A stretch of 64,000 bases of DNA. Origin: Paraburkholderia hiiakae. Its GTDB lineage: Bacteria > Pseudomonadota > Gammaproteobacteria > Burkholderiales > Burkholderiaceae. Below, one piece after another: positions 9,622 through 19,183 of this stretch. Numbering within the stretch: the stretch's first letter is position 1; each line of letters begins with the position of its first letter. A program made the position numbers and the translations under genes. The notes beneath the pieces were generated by a model. The model was not told the DNA's origin and ran no database searches. It saw only the letters and a list, made by a program, of their open reading frames with translations. Location: NCBI RefSeq assembly GCF_904848665.1, contig NZ_CAJHCQ010000006.1, positions 310,001-374,000 on the forward strand. The letters are read 5' to 3'.

Positions 9622-11025
9622 ATGAAGAGTGACGTGGCGGGTTTGGACGATGCATCGGTATCACGCAACCCTGCAACGGGCGAGGTCATCATGACGTACC
9701 CGTTTCAGAGACCCGACGAAGTCGAGCAAATGCTCGCGCAAAATGCGGCTGCGGCCAGAAGTTGGCGCGCCACGCCGATGACGGAGCGGGTCGCCTGCTA
9801 CCGCCGGCTCGCTTCGACGCTGCGCGAAAGGCTGGAAGCGCTGGCCATGCTGGCGACGAGCGAGATGGGCAAGACGATTGGCGCTGCATGCGCCGAGGTC
9901 GAGAAGTGTGCCGCTGCGGTGGACTGGTTCGCCGAACACGGCCCGGCGATCCTGGCCGACGAACCGGCGCCCGTGGATAACGGTGACCGCGTGTATGTGT
10001 CCTTTCTGCCGATTGGCACGGTGCTCGGCGTCATGCCTTGGAACTTCCCATTCTGGCAAGTGATGCGCGCGGCTGGGCCCATCATGCTTTCGGGCAACGG
10101 GTTTATCCTCAAGCACGCGCCGAATGTCATGGGTTGCGCGTATGCGCTGCAGGAAGCCTTTGATGCGAGCGGCTTTCCGAAGGGGGTGTTCGGCATTTTG
10201 CATGTCGGCAACGATGCGGTGGCGCGTGTGATCGAAGACCCGCGTACTGCCGCCGTGACGGTAACGGGCAGCATGCGGGCGGGCTCCGCAGTGGCGTCGA
10301 TCGCGGGCAAGGCGCTCAAGAAGAGCCTGCTTGAGTTAGGCGGCGCCGACGCGTTCATCGTGCTCGCGGACGCCGATCTCGACCGTGCAGTGGAAGTGGG
10401 GATCGAGGCGCGCTTCCAGAACGCCGGGCAGGTGTGCCTCGCCGCGAAGCGATTCATTATCGAGCGGCCGATCGCCGAGGCGTTCACCCGCAAGTACGTC
10501 GCCGCAGCCTCGAAAGTCAAGGCAGGCAATCCGCTTGACGCCGCGACCACGATCGGCCCGATTGCTCGCGGGGACCTGCGCGACGGCGTGCATGACCAGG
10601 TGGTCAGAACGATTGCGGGCGGAGCGAAGGTGCTACTTGGCGGCAAGCCTGTCGAAGGGCCGGGATTCTTCTACGAACCGACGGTGCTGGGCGATGTTGA
10701 ACCGGGAATGGCGGCGTTCGACGAGGAAGTGTTTGGGCCCGTCGCCGCGCTCACGATTGCCAACGACCTGGAGGACGCGATTCGTCTGGCCAACCTGAGC
10801 GACTACGGGTTGAGCGGCAACTTGTGGACCTCGGACACCGCGAAGGCGAGCGAGATCGCCAGACGGCTCGAAACCGGCGGCGTTTTCGTCAATGGATTCA
10901 GCGCATCGAATCCCCGTCTGCCGGTGGGCGGCGTGAAGCAGAGCGGGTATGGCCGTGAACTGTCGCATTTCGGCTTGCGCGAGTTCGTCAACGCGCAGGG
11001 CGTCTGGGTCAAGAAGGTTTCGTAA
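9622..11025 (+). CDS. NAD(P)-dependent succinate-semialdehyde dehydrogenase family protein
   Basis: 467 residues, full length for the aldehyde dehydrogenase superfamily. It shows the cofactor-binding MPWNFPFWQ motif, catalytic glutamate E238 in LLELGGADAF and catalytic cysteine C272 in NAGQVCLAAKR. The closest pattern is the Sad/YneI type, which oxidises succinate semialdehyde to succinate, but other short-chain aldehydes cannot be excluded. The start follows a GGAG six bases upstream. It opens a same-strand run with a cupin, mqo, tautomerase, fumC and poxB; if succinate is the product, it would feed fumarate and malate made by the neighbours. Confidence 0.85.
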   Translation: MKSDVAGLDDASVSRNPATGEVIMTYPFQRPDEVEQMLAQNAAAARSWRATPMTERVACYRRLASTLRERLEALAMLATSEMGKTIGAACAEVEKCAAAVDWFAEHGPAILADEPAPVDNGDRVYVSFLPIGTVLGVMPWNFPFWQVMRAAGPIMLSGNGFILKHAPNVMGCAYALQEAFDASGFPKGVFGILHVGNDAVARVIEDPRTAAVTVTGSMRAGSAVASIAGKALKKSLLELGGADAFIVLADADLDRAVEVGIEARFQNAGQVCLAAKRFIIERPIAEAFTRKYVAAASKVKAGNPLDAATTIGPIARGDLRDGVHDQVVRTIAGGAKVLLGGKPVEGPGFFYEPTVLGDVEPGMAAFDEEVFGPVAALTIANDLEDAIRLANLSDYGLSGNLWTSDTAKASEIARRLETGGVFVNGFSASNPRLPVGGVKQSGYGRELSHFGLREFVNAQGVWVKKVS

Positions 11026-11086
11026 CGGCCCGCGCCTGGTTCGCCGGGCGCGTCTTTGCCCCGTCGCGTCATGAAGGAGTGTTCCC

Positions 11087-11473
11087 ATGATTCGCTGTAT
11101 CAGGCTTCTCACCAATAAAGAGGATTCCTCAAGTTATGAGGAGGGCTTTCTTGCGCTTCCCGGCGGGCACGAAGGCGATGCCATTGGAAAGGCATTCGAG
11201 GCCGCCTCGGTGTCGTTTCGCGAGACGACGCCGAGCGGCACGCTGGACTGGCATAACGCGCCCACACATCAGCTCGTTCTCACGCTGGGCGGAACGCTGG
11301 AGTTCGAAACGCGTCACGGCGAGACCTTTGTGATTCGCCCCGGCGATGTCCTGCTCGCCGAGGACACCACCGGCAGCGGGCACCGCTGGCGGCTGATCGG
11401 CAACGAACCGTGGCGCCGCGCTTACGTTATCTTGCCTGCTGGACTCGAGGCCGGATTCACGCCGCGTCAATGA
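11087..11473 (+). CDS. Small single-domain cupin protein
   Basis: 128 residues with one cupin barrel. Motif 1 is recognisable around THQLVLTLGGTLEF and motif 2 around VIRPGDVLLAEDTTGSGH. The histidine/glutamate set is incomplete compared with classic metal cupins, so metal binding is uncertain. It has a strong AAGGAG ribosome site and ends 26 bp before the mqo start. Function unknown; small cupins of this type are often dioxygenase-like enzymes or sensors of a small ligand. Confidence 0.75.
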   Translation: MIRCIRLLTNKEDSSSYEEGFLALPGGHEGDAIGKAFEAASVSFRETTPSGTLDWHNAPTHQLVLTLGGTLEFETRHGETFVIRPGDVLLAEDTTGSGHRWRLIGNEPWRRAYVILPAGLEAGFTPRQ

Positions 11474-11499
11474 ACGCGTTTTTGAAAGGAGACGCTTCA

Positions 11500-12999
11500 A
11501 TGAGTCAGACGACCGTCCCCAGTCAGGTCGATGTCGCGATTATCGGTGCCGGTATCATGGGCGCCACCGTTGGGACCGTGCTCAACCATCTCGATCCCGC
11601 GCTTTCCATTGGAGTTTTCGAGCGCCTCGAAGACTGCGCGCTGGAAAGCTCATACGGATGGAATAACGCCGGCACGGGACATGCCGCGAATTGCGAGTTG
11701 AATTACACCACCGAGCAGCCGGACGGTTCCATCGACATTTCGAAGGCGCTCGAGGTCAACGTCGAGTTCGATCTCTCGCGGCAATTATGGACGTATCTCG
11801 TGCGCGCGGGGACGATTGCCGAACCGTCGGCCTTCATCCGCGCCTGCCCGCACATGAGCTTCGTCGTCGGAGAGGAGAACGTGGCGTTTCTGCGCAAGCG
11901 TTTCGAAGCGATGGCCGCGCATCATTGCTGGCAAGGCATGGAGCACAGTGAGGACGGCGAGGTGATTGGCCAATGGGCGCCTATCGTCATGGAGGGTCGC
12001 CCGGCCGATCACCCCGTCGCGGCCACACGCATGGTGACGGGTGCCGACGTCGACTACGGGGTGCTCACCCATTTGCTGATCAACAAGTTGCAGAAGCAAC
12101 AATACGCAACCGTTCACTACCAGCACGAAGTCGACGATATCCAGCGCCAGGACGACGGCCGATGGCTTGTTCTGGCGAAGGACCAGGAAACGGGCGAGAC
12201 AGTCAGTACTGTGGCGAAATTCGTGTTCATCGGGGCGGGAGGCGCGGCACTGCCGCTCATTCAAAAGTCGGGCATTCCCGAGGCACATGGATACGCCGGC
12301 TTCCCGGTAAGCGGGCGTTGGCTGCGTTGCGACGCGCCTGGCGTCGCGCAACGCCATCACGTCAAGGTCTATGGCAAGGCCGCGCACGGTTCTCCGCCGA
12401 TGTCCGTGCCTCACCTCGACATGCGCGTGGTGGATGGTCAGCATTCCTTGCTGTTTGGGCCCTACGCCGGATTTTCCAGCAAGTTCCTGAAGGAGGGGTC
12501 GTATCTCGACTTCTTCGAGACGCTGCGGCTGTCGAATATCGTGCCGCTGCTCGACGTCGCGGCCAGCAACTTCAAGCTCGAGGAATATCTGGTCGGTCAG
12601 GTCGTGCAGACGCCGCATGAGCAGTTCGAGACGCTCCAGGCGTTTTACCCGGAGGCGAGGCGCGAGGACTGGCGCGAAGCCGTTGCCGGCCAGCGCGTTC
12701 AGATCATCAAGCCCGACGACGAAGGCGGGGGCACGCTCCAGTTCGGCACCGCACTGCTCGGCGCCACGGATAATTCGATCGTTGCATTGCTGGGCGCTTC
12801 ACCGGGGGCATCGACGGCCGCGTTCATTGCATTGGAACTGCTGCAGAAGTGCTTTGCGCACAAGCTGACCGAAGACAGTTGGCTGCCGAAGCTCAAAGAG
12901 ATTATCCCGACCTATGGCGTCGATCTAAGGCGCGATGCGGCCGCATGCAGGGCAACACGCGCCGACACCGCCGCGGTGCTTGGCCTGCGTACGGTTTAA
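11500..12999 (+). CDS. mqo: Malate:quinone oxidoreductase
   Basis: 499 residues, matching the FAD-dependent MQO family. The N-terminal dinucleotide-binding motif is IIGAGIMGATV, followed by the diagnostic YGWNNAGTGHAA and NYT segments and a C-terminal LLGASPGASTAA motif. The enzyme oxidises L-malate to oxaloacetate and passes electrons to ubiquinone at the inner membrane without making NADH. I set the start at ATG 11500 because AAAGGAGA lies 8 to 16 bases upstream; in-frame codons further upstream overlap the cupin gene. The context with fumC and poxB supports a respiratory bypass role. Confidence 0.95.
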   Translation: MSQTTVPSQVDVAIIGAGIMGATVGTVLNHLDPALSIGVFERLEDCALESSYGWNNAGTGHAANCELNYTTEQPDGSIDISKALEVNVEFDLSRQLWTYLVRAGTIAEPSAFIRACPHMSFVVGEENVAFLRKRFEAMAAHHCWQGMEHSEDGEVIGQWAPIVMEGRPADHPVAATRMVTGADVDYGVLTHLLINKLQKQQYATVHYQHEVDDIQRQDDGRWLVLAKDQETGETVSTVAKFVFIGAGGAALPLIQKSGIPEAHGYAGFPVSGRWLRCDAPGVAQRHHVKVYGKAAHGSPPMSVPHLDMRVVDGQHSLLFGPYAGFSSKFLKEGSYLDFFETLRLSNIVPLLDVAASNFKLEEYLVGQVVQTPHEQFETLQAFYPEARREDWREAVAGQRVQIIKPDDEGGGTLQFGTALLGATDNSIVALLGASPGASTAAFIALELLQKCFAHKLTEDSWLPKLKEIIPTYGVDLRRDAAACRATRADTAAVLGLRTV

Positions 13000-13035
13000 C
13001 AGCGCCCACACAACCGATCCGGGAAGGAACCTATC

Positions 13036-13425
13036 ATGCCATTCGTGAGAATCGACACCATTGCAGGACATTATGACGGCACGCAACGCGGCGCTATCAG
13101 CGACGTGCTTTATGAGGCAGTCCTCGGTATAGGCGCGTTGCAGAACGATCGTTTTCAGGTCTTTTCCGAGCACTCGCCGCACGAACTCGTTTTCAATGAC
13201 GAGTATCTGGGTATTAAACGTACCGATGGGTTCATTGCGATTCAGATCACCATGAATACGGGCCGCTCGCTCGATCAAAAGAAGAAACTGGTTGCGCAGA
13301 TCGCGGCGGGGCTCAACGAGCGCGCGGCCGTTCGGAAAGAGGATGTCTTTATCAGTCTGCTCGAGGTTCCGCGAGAGAACTGGTCGTTCGGTAACGGCGT
13401 CGCGCAATATGCTCCCGAATCCTGA
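13036..13425 (+). CDS. Tautomerase-superfamily protein
   Basis: 129 residues starting MPFVRID, so proline 2 would become the N-terminal catalytic proline after methionine removal, as in the 4-oxalocrotonate tautomerase/malonate semialdehyde decarboxylase superfamily. The length is that of the larger, fused beta-alpha-beta members (Tautomerase_2 type). Substrate unknown; keto-enol acids or small dehalogenation or decarboxylation substrates are typical. GGAAGG lies just upstream. It sits between mqo and fumC in the same direction. Confidence 0.8.
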   Translation: MPFVRIDTIAGHYDGTQRGAISDVLYEAVLGIGALQNDRFQVFSEHSPHELVFNDEYLGIKRTDGFIAIQITMNTGRSLDQKKKLVAQIAAGLNERAAVRKEDVFISLLEVPRENWSFGNGVAQYAPES

Positions 13426-13487
13426 TTTTGCGGGAAACCGGTCATTCCGACGATGATGAACGACGGCGCTCTGCTGAGAGGTTCCAG

Positions 13488-14951
13488 ATGATGCCAGACC
13501 AAACCAGCGAACATCCGGCATTAAATAATGTCGATATCGGTCTTGAAGCGACCGGCACGCGCCGAGAGTTCGACAGCATGGGCGATGTTGAAGTACCCGC
13601 CGACCGGTACTGGGGTGCGCAAACCCAGCGCTCGCTCCAGCATTTTTCGATAGGCGGGGACCGCATGCCCAAGGCGGTCTACCATGCCTATGGCGTTGTC
13701 AAAAAAGCGTCGGCGCTCGTGAACGCAGAGGCGGGCCGTTTGCCCCAATGGAAGGCCGAAGCCATCGTGCGCGCCGCGGACGAGGCAATCGCGGGAAAGC
13801 TGGATGACCATTTTCCGCTCTACGTCTGGCAAACCGGCTCGGGCACCCAGTCGAACATGAACATGAACGAGGTGCTCGCCAACCGGGCAATTCAATTGCT
13901 TGGCGGCACGCCCGGCACTCAGCAACCCGTGGGCCCGAATGACGACGTCAATATGGGGCAGTCGTCCAACGACAGCTTTCCAACGGCGATGCATATCGCG
14001 GCGCTGTCGATCATCGATGAGAGGCTCGTGCCCGAACTCGGGAAGCTCGCTGAAACGATCGACAGGAAAGCGCAAGGCTGGATGAATGTGGTGAAAGTTG
14101 GCCGCACGCATCTCGAGGACGCGACGCCGCTTTCCGTTGGGCAGGAATGGTCGGGGTGGGCTGCGCAGCTACGTGCGTGCGTCGCGCAGATCGAACAGGC
14201 GCGGGAGGGTCTTTATGAACTGGCGCTGGGCGGTACCGCCGTGGGCACTGGCCTCAATGCGCCGAAAGGCTTTTCACGCAAAGTCGCGGCAAAGATCGCC
14301 GAGCTGACGAGCAAGCCATTCGTTACGGCGCCGAACAAGTTCATGGCACAGGGATCGCTCGACGCCATGGTGCGTGCTTCCGCGGCGCTGCGCGGCGAGG
14401 CGGTGGCGCTGCTGAAAATCGCAAACGACATGCGCTGGCTCGCGTCTGGCCCGCGCTGCGGCTTCGGAGAACTGAGGCTGCCAGCCAACGAGCCCGGTTC
14501 CTCGATCATGCCCGGCAAGGTGAATCCCACGCAGTGTGAGGCGATCGTCATGATCGCAATTCAGGTGATTGGAGAGGACACCGCGATTGCGTTCGCCGGA
14601 AGTCAGGGCAACTTCGAACTGAACGCCATGCGCCCGGTGATCATCAACAATTTCCTTCATTGCGCCACCATTCTCGCCGATGGCTGCGAGAAGTTCCGGA
14701 CTTACTCTGTCGAGGGGGCGGAAATCGACGCAGAGAAAATAGCGGCGCACGTGAACAGTACGCTGATGCTGGTGACGGCGCTTTCGCCCGTGATCGGCTA
14801 TCAGAACGCTGCGCATATTGCGGAGGACGCACAGGCTACGGGCGCCACGCTCAGAGAGGCCGCGCTGAGGTCGGGCAAGGTGACCGAAGAACAGTACGAC
14901 AAGATCATCGTTCCGCGAGACATGATCGGCGACGGTCTGGCCGGAGCGTGA
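13488..14951 (+). CDS. fumC: Class II fumarate hydratase
   Basis: 487 residues from ATG 13488 (13491 is an equal candidate), with a roughly 25-residue N-terminal extension over typical FumC. It shows the superfamily signature GSSIMPGKVNP near residue 337, the active-site motif GSGTQSNMN and the TxLQDA-like TPLSVGQE region. It interconverts fumarate and L-malate without an iron-sulfur cluster, so it stays active under oxidative stress. The product malate is the substrate of the mqo encoded just upstream. The enzyme works as a cytosolic tetramer. This may be a second copy beside a housekeeping fumarase elsewhere; the window cannot tell. Confidence 0.95.
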   Translation: MMPDQTSEHPALNNVDIGLEATGTRREFDSMGDVEVPADRYWGAQTQRSLQHFSIGGDRMPKAVYHAYGVVKKASALVNAEAGRLPQWKAEAIVRAADEAIAGKLDDHFPLYVWQTGSGTQSNMNMNEVLANRAIQLLGGTPGTQQPVGPNDDVNMGQSSNDSFPTAMHIAALSIIDERLVPELGKLAETIDRKAQGWMNVVKVGRTHLEDATPLSVGQEWSGWAAQLRACVAQIEQAREGLYELALGGTAVGTGLNAPKGFSRKVAAKIAELTSKPFVTAPNKFMAQGSLDAMVRASAALRGEAVALLKIANDMRWLASGPRCGFGELRLPANEPGSSIMPGKVNPTQCEAIVMIAIQVIGEDTAIAFAGSQGNFELNAMRPVIINNFLHCATILADGCEKFRTYSVEGAEIDAEKIAAHVNSTLMLVTALSPVIGYQNAAHIAEDAQATGATLREAALRSGKVTEEQYDKIIVPRDMIGDGLAGA

Positions 14952-15002
14952 CCAGCTGGGTTCGCCAACCTCCCTTGTCCTTCCCTTCATTTCGGAGGCC
15001 AT

Positions 15003-16739
15003 ATGAAAGTTAGAAATGTAGCCGACTATCTCGTCGAGACGCTTTCGCGCACTGGCGTCAACCATCTATACGGCGTGGTCGGAGACAGTCTCAATGGCAT
15101 TACGGAGGCGGTCAGGCAACACGAGGACATGGAGTGGATCGGCGTGCGTCACGAGGAAAGCGCCGCGTTCGCGGCGTCGGGCGAGTCGCAATTGACCGGC
15201 AAGCTGGCCGTATGCGCCGGATCGTGCGGCCCCGGAAACCTCCATCTGATCAACGGCCTTTTCGACGCGCATAGAACGAGAACCCCGGTTCTCGCGATTG
15301 CCGCGCATATTCCGTCCATCGAGGTTGGTGGCGGCTACTTTCAGGAAACGCATCCGCAGTCGCTCTTTCAGGAGTGCAGTCACTACTGCGAACTCATCAG
15401 CGAGGTCGAGCAGGCGCCGTATGTGCTGGAGAGTGCAATCAGGGCCGCTGTGGGCGGTCAGGGCGTTTCGGTTATCGTGCTTCCGGGCGACGTCGCGCTT
15501 CGGGATGCGCCGCAAAGGCGCGTCATTTCAGCGGGAGGGATCAAGCTGGGCACGCCCGACATTTCGCCGGATAGCGCATCGATCACCGAACTGGCAGACT
15601 TGCTGAACGCTTCACGACGGGTAGCGATTTTTGCCGGGCGAGGGTGCAAGGCTGCCCACGCGGAATTGATGAAACTGGCCGACGTGCTCGGTGCGCCCAT
15701 CATTCATGCGCTCGGCGGCAAGGAGTATGTCGAACACGATAATCCCTTCGACATTGGCATGACGGGTTTTATTGGATTTTCGTCGGGCTATGCAGCAATG
15801 CAATCGTGCGACGCGCTCTTGATGCTCGGCACCGATTTCCCATACAAGCAGTTTCTCCCCGCGCAGTGCAGTGTCGCACAAGTCGACACGAGAGCCGAGA
15901 ACCTGGGGCGGCGAGTTCCCATCGAACTGGGCATTGTTGGCGATGTACGCAGAACGATTCTGCAGCTCTTGCCGGCGCTGAACCGGAAAGCCGATCGGCG
16001 GTTCCTGAGCGATGCGCTCGCGCACTATGCGCGAGTTCGCAAGGAACTCGACGAGCTTGCAGTCGGCACGCCGGGAAGCAAGCCGATTCATCCGCAATAT
16101 CTGGCGCGTGTTATCAGCGAAACCGCTACCGATGACGCCGTATTCACCGCCGACGTCGGCACCACGACGGTCTGGGCCGCACGCTACTTGCGAATGAACG
16201 GTCAACGCCGTCTGATCGGTTCGTTTTGTCACGGTTCCATGGCGAATGCGCTACCGCAGGCCATAGGGGTGCAATATGAAGCGCCGATGAGGCAGGTCGT
16301 CACGTTCTCGGGCGACGGCGGCCTGACGATGCTAATGGGGGACTTGATTACCCTGAAGCAACACAATCTCCCGGTGAAGGTCGTGGTATTCAACAATGGC
16401 GTTCTTGGATTTGTCGCTCTCGAAATGAAGGCCGCAGGATTTCTTGAAACAGGCGTCGATCTGGAGAATCCGGATTTTGCTGCAATGGCGGAGTCCCTGG
16501 GCATTCGCGCCCGGCGAGTCGAAGACCCGGCAGAGCTGGCCGAAGCGGCGTCTGAATTATTCGCTCATGATGGACCGGCGCTCCTCGACGTGGTGACGGC
16601 GAAGCAGGAACTGGTCTTGCCGCCGACAATCGGATTGAAAGAGATCAAGGGTTTCAGCCTTTGGGTTTTGCAGGCCATTATCAATGGTCGCGGCGACGCC
16701 GTGGTCGATCTCGCCAAAGAGAATCTGCTTTCTCGATAG
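15003..16739 (+). CDS. poxB: Pyruvate:ubiquinone oxidoreductase (pyruvate oxidase, PoxB type)
   Basis: 578 residues, the usual length for PoxB. N-terminal ThDP Pyr domain with VRHEESAAFAASGE (catalytic glutamate), central FAD-binding domain, and C-terminal ThDP PP domain with the GDGGLTMLMGDLITLKQ metal/ThDP motif and VVFNNG. It decarboxylates pyruvate to acetate and CO2 and reduces ubiquinone. The C-terminal IIN-GRGDAVVDLAKENLLSR region matches the membrane-binding tail of the E. coli enzyme in place. GGAGG sits directly upstream. Together with mqo it gives two quinone-reducing enzymes in one run of genes. Confidence 0.93.
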   Translation: MKVRNVADYLVETLSRTGVNHLYGVVGDSLNGITEAVRQHEDMEWIGVRHEESAAFAASGESQLTGKLAVCAGSCGPGNLHLINGLFDAHRTRTPVLAIAAHIPSIEVGGGYFQETHPQSLFQECSHYCELISEVEQAPYVLESAIRAAVGGQGVSVIVLPGDVALRDAPQRRVISAGGIKLGTPDISPDSASITELADLLNASRRVAIFAGRGCKAAHAELMKLADVLGAPIIHALGGKEYVEHDNPFDIGMTGFIGFSSGYAAMQSCDALLMLGTDFPYKQFLPAQCSVAQVDTRAENLGRRVPIELGIVGDVRRTILQLLPALNRKADRRFLSDALAHYARVRKELDELAVGTPGSKPIHPQYLARVISETATDDAVFTADVGTTTVWAARYLRMNGQRRLIGSFCHGSMANALPQAIGVQYEAPMRQVVTFSGDGGLTMLMGDLITLKQHNLPVKVVVFNNGVLGFVALEMKAAGFLETGVDLENPDFAAMAESLGIRARRVEDPAELAEAASELFAHDGPALLDVVTAKQELVLPPTIGLKEIKGFSLWVLQAIINGRGDAVVDLAKENLLSR

Positions 16740-16844
16740 CGTCGCGATAAAACGCGTGCGTTGCCGAAAGAACGATAGCGTGCCCCCCGATAACATGGTG
16801 TCGTGGTGATTGCTTCAACCAACGTCCTGAATAAAGGGGAAATC

Positions 16845-17834
16845 GTGGCTACATCAAGTGCAAATCATTCATCCGATCGTCGCTATGTGCTGACGGCCGG
16901 AGCGGGGGTGGCGGTCGCCGCATTCGCGGCTCCTGCCGTTGCAATGGCTGAGGCGACCGTGCGCAACGGGCATACGCACGCGGCGTCGCGTCCCGCAAAC
17001 GGAGAGCGTTACATGGCTGATTCGGTTCTGGCCAAAGACGGAACACGGATCTTCTTCAAGGATTGGGGCAGCGGCAAGCCGGTGGTGCTGTCACACGGCT
17101 GGCCGCTCGATGCGGACGCGTGGGATGCGCAGATGCTGTTTCTCGTGCAGAACGGCTACCGCGTGATCGCGCACGATCGCCGCGGGCATGGCCGCTCCGG
17201 CCAGTCTTCGTCGGGTAACGACGTGGACACGTACGCGGACGACCTCGCAACCGTGATCAACGCGCTCGATCTCAAGGGAGCCACGCTCGTTGGACACTCG
17301 ATGGGCGGCGGCGAAGTCGCTCGCTATATCGGGCGCCACGGAACGTCACGTGTTGCCAGGGCGGTACTGATCAGCGCGGTCGTGCCGCTTATGCTCAAGA
17401 GCGAAAATAATCCGGACGGCTTGCCTGAATCCGCATTCGATGGCATTCGCAAGAACCTCACGGGCAACCGGTCGGTGTTCTACAAAAACCTGGCGTTGCC
17501 GTTCTACGGGTTCAATCGTCCCAATGCAAAGGTCGAACAAGGCACCATTGATGAATTCTGGCGCGAAGCCATGGGCGGTTCCATCCTCGCACAATATCAA
17601 TGCGTCAAGCAGTTCGAGGTCGACTACACCGGCGACCTGAAGAAGTTCGATGTGCCGACGCTGATCCTCCATGGTGACGACGACCAGTTCGTTCCTGTCA
17701 ACGTGGCAGGCCGGATGTCGGCGAAGATCATCAAGAACTCGACTTTGAAAGTGTATCCCGGCGCGCCCCATGGCATGTGTACGACGGAAGCCGACAAGGT
17801 CAATGCCGACCTGCTCGAATTCTTGCAAGCTTGA
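16845..17834 (+). CDS. TAT-exported alpha/beta hydrolase (non-haem haloperoxidase / perhydrolase-like)
   Basis: 329 residues from GTG 16845, which has AAGGGGAAA upstream; an earlier GTG (16803) is less likely. The N-terminus has a twin-arginine pattern ([13 protein letters not shown]) followed by a hydrophobic stretch ending AVAMAEA, so export by the Tat route is likely. The body is the cofactor-free haloperoxidase type: oxyanion region [12 protein letters not shown], nucleophile S150 in GHSMGGG, acid in [10 protein letters not shown] and histidine in GAPHGMC. Members hydrolyse esters or form peracids; the natural substrate is unknown. It closes the respiratory gene run. Confidence 0.87.
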   Translation: MATSSANHSSDRRYVLTAGAGVAVAAFAAPAVAMAEATVRNGHTHAASRPANGERYMADSVLAKDGTRIFFKDWGSGKPVVLSHGWPLDADAWDAQMLFLVQNGYRVIAHDRRGHGRSGQSSSGNDVDTYADDLATVINALDLKGATLVGHSMGGGEVARYIGRHGTSRVARAVLISAVVPLMLKSENNPDGLPESAFDGIRKNLTGNRSVFYKNLALPFYGFNRPNAKVEQGTIDEFWREAMGGSILAQYQCVKQFEVDYTGDLKKFDVPTLILHGDDDQFVPVNVAGRMSAKIIKNSTLKVYPGAPHGMCTTEADKVNADLLEFLQA

Positions 17835-17883
17835 ATGGCGTGTAGCTGCGAGCGCGCATCGGGAAGTGGCGGCCGCGCCCGCA

Positions 17884-17956
17884 TGCATTATGCGAATTCG
17901 TCGAATGGCCCATTCGCAATGCGCGGCTTTTTGGTGGACGGACGCGCTTCTATACT
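17884..17956 (+). promoter_or_regulatory. Operator/promoter copy 1, upstream of the LysR gene
   Basis: A 73-bp block that recurs at 19001-19073 with about 55 of 73 identical positions and no gaps. It contains TGCATTATG, ATTCGTC, the perfect 15-bp palindrome CGAATGGCCCATTCG, CGGCTTTTT and ends in a -10-like TATACT (17951-17956). It lies 110 bp ahead of the LysR start. The best explanation is autoregulation and co-regulation of the SDR gene by this LysR protein. Confidence 0.7.
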
Positions 17957-18065
17957 CCGGCGCGAGCGAAGCGCTCAGAAGCGCGGTCCGACTCCATCAA
18001 AGGGAAAATCGCATGAGATCACATTGGTTCGGAAAGGGCGGCCTCGAAATCCCGCAACTGCTGCA

Positions 18066-18959
18066 ATGAACGGTTCCGATCTCTCCGCGCTCTCATTGTT
18101 TTCCCGGATTGCCGAGGAACAAAGCTTTAGCGCGGCCGCGCAGGCGCTCGGGATCTCCAACTCCGTCGCGAGCTACACGATCCGGCGTCTCGAGGATCAA
18201 CTGGGCGCGAAACTCTTTAACCGGACCACGCGAAGCGTCAGCCTGACCGAGGCCGGCAGCGACTTCCTTAAGCGAATCCAGCCGTTGATGGAGCAGCTCG
18301 ATCTCGCTTTCAGCGAGGTTGGCCGGGCGTCCAGCGCGACGATGGGCACGTTACGTCTGAACGTGCTGCGTTCGGCAATCGCACTGGTCGTTTTGCCGGT
18401 ACTCAAGGATTTCATGAATGCCTACCCGGATATCAAGATTGAAGTGATATCCGATAACAGTCTCGTTGATATCGCGAGCAAGGGGTACGACGCCGGTATT
18501 CGCTACGATCACGTTCTGGCGCAGGACATGGTGGCGGTGCAGATCGTCGACGATATGCGCTTTTGCATTGTGGCTTCACCCGAATACCTGCGCGGCAAGA
18601 CGGTCCCCACGCATCCGCGCGATCTGCTCAAGCACGACTGCATCAATTATCGGAGCGCTGACACCAAGGCGCTGTATCGCTGGGAGTTCGAGAAGGGTGG
18701 CGAGAAGATCAGCATTGCCGTAGCGGGACGCGTGGCGACGAACGACAATGATCTGCTTCTGCAGGCTGCGCTCGACGGCCTTGGATTCGGCTATTTGCAG
18801 CATCGTTTGGCGCAGCCGCATCTCGAGGCCGGCCGCCTCGTGAACGCGCTCGACGACTGGATCGCGCGCGGCGCGCTCTATCTCTACTACTACAACCCGA
18901 GCGGCATGCCGCGCAAGCTGCGCGTTTTCATCGATTTCGTGCGTGAGCGCCTGAAATAG
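18066..18959 (+). CDS. LysR-family transcriptional regulator
   Basis: 297 residues from ATG 18066. Residues about 5-64 hold the LysR winged helix (FSAAAQALGISNSVASYTIR, then LFNRTTRSVSLTEAG). The remainder is a substrate-binding co-inducer domain with the GYDAGIRYDHVLAQDMVAV signature of the PgrR/DmlR-like group. The upstream operator copy and a matching copy ahead of the following SDR gene suggest it controls both. The co-inducer is unknown. Confidence 0.92.
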   Translation: MNGSDLSALSLFSRIAEEQSFSAAAQALGISNSVASYTIRRLEDQLGAKLFNRTTRSVSLTEAGSDFLKRIQPLMEQLDLAFSEVGRASSATMGTLRLNVLRSAIALVVLPVLKDFMNAYPDIKIEVISDNSLVDIASKGYDAGIRYDHVLAQDMVAVQIVDDMRFCIVASPEYLRGKTVPTHPRDLLKHDCINYRSADTKALYRWEFEKGGEKISIAVAGRVATNDNDLLLQAALDGLGFGYLQHRLAQPHLEAGRLVNALDDWIARGALYLYYYNPSGMPRKLRVFIDFVRERLK

Positions 18960-19000
18960 GGTCATGCGCAGACGGTGCCCGTCGATCGCGTTCTGATCCG

Positions 19001-19073
19001 TGCATTATGTGGATTCGTCACATGGCGTATTCGCATTGTGCGGCTTTTTCACAAACAAACGGACTCCTATACT
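19001..19073 (+). promoter_or_regulatory. Operator/promoter copy 2, upstream of the SDR gene
   Basis: Second copy of the 73-bp block at 17884-17956, with exactly the same 67-bp distance from TGCATTATG to TATACT (19068-19073). The palindrome is decayed to CACATGGCGTATTCG, while ATTCG, CATGG, TTCGCA and CGGCTTTTT are kept. It lies 110 bp before the SDR start, the same distance as for the LysR gene. Confidence 0.7.
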
Positions 19074-19183
19074 GCAACGCCATGCCGGAGCGACGCCGTA
19101 TCCGGTGTGAGGACTCCGCGGTGGATGGGCTTGCGAAGTCCCGCTTTAACCGCGCAATCGCACGTCTTTATCAGGGATATACC

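Noticed and set aside
17835..18065. Upstream extension of the LysR frame from 17835
   Set aside because: It crosses the conserved 73-bp operator; the LysR helix-turn-helix begins normally at ATG 18066.
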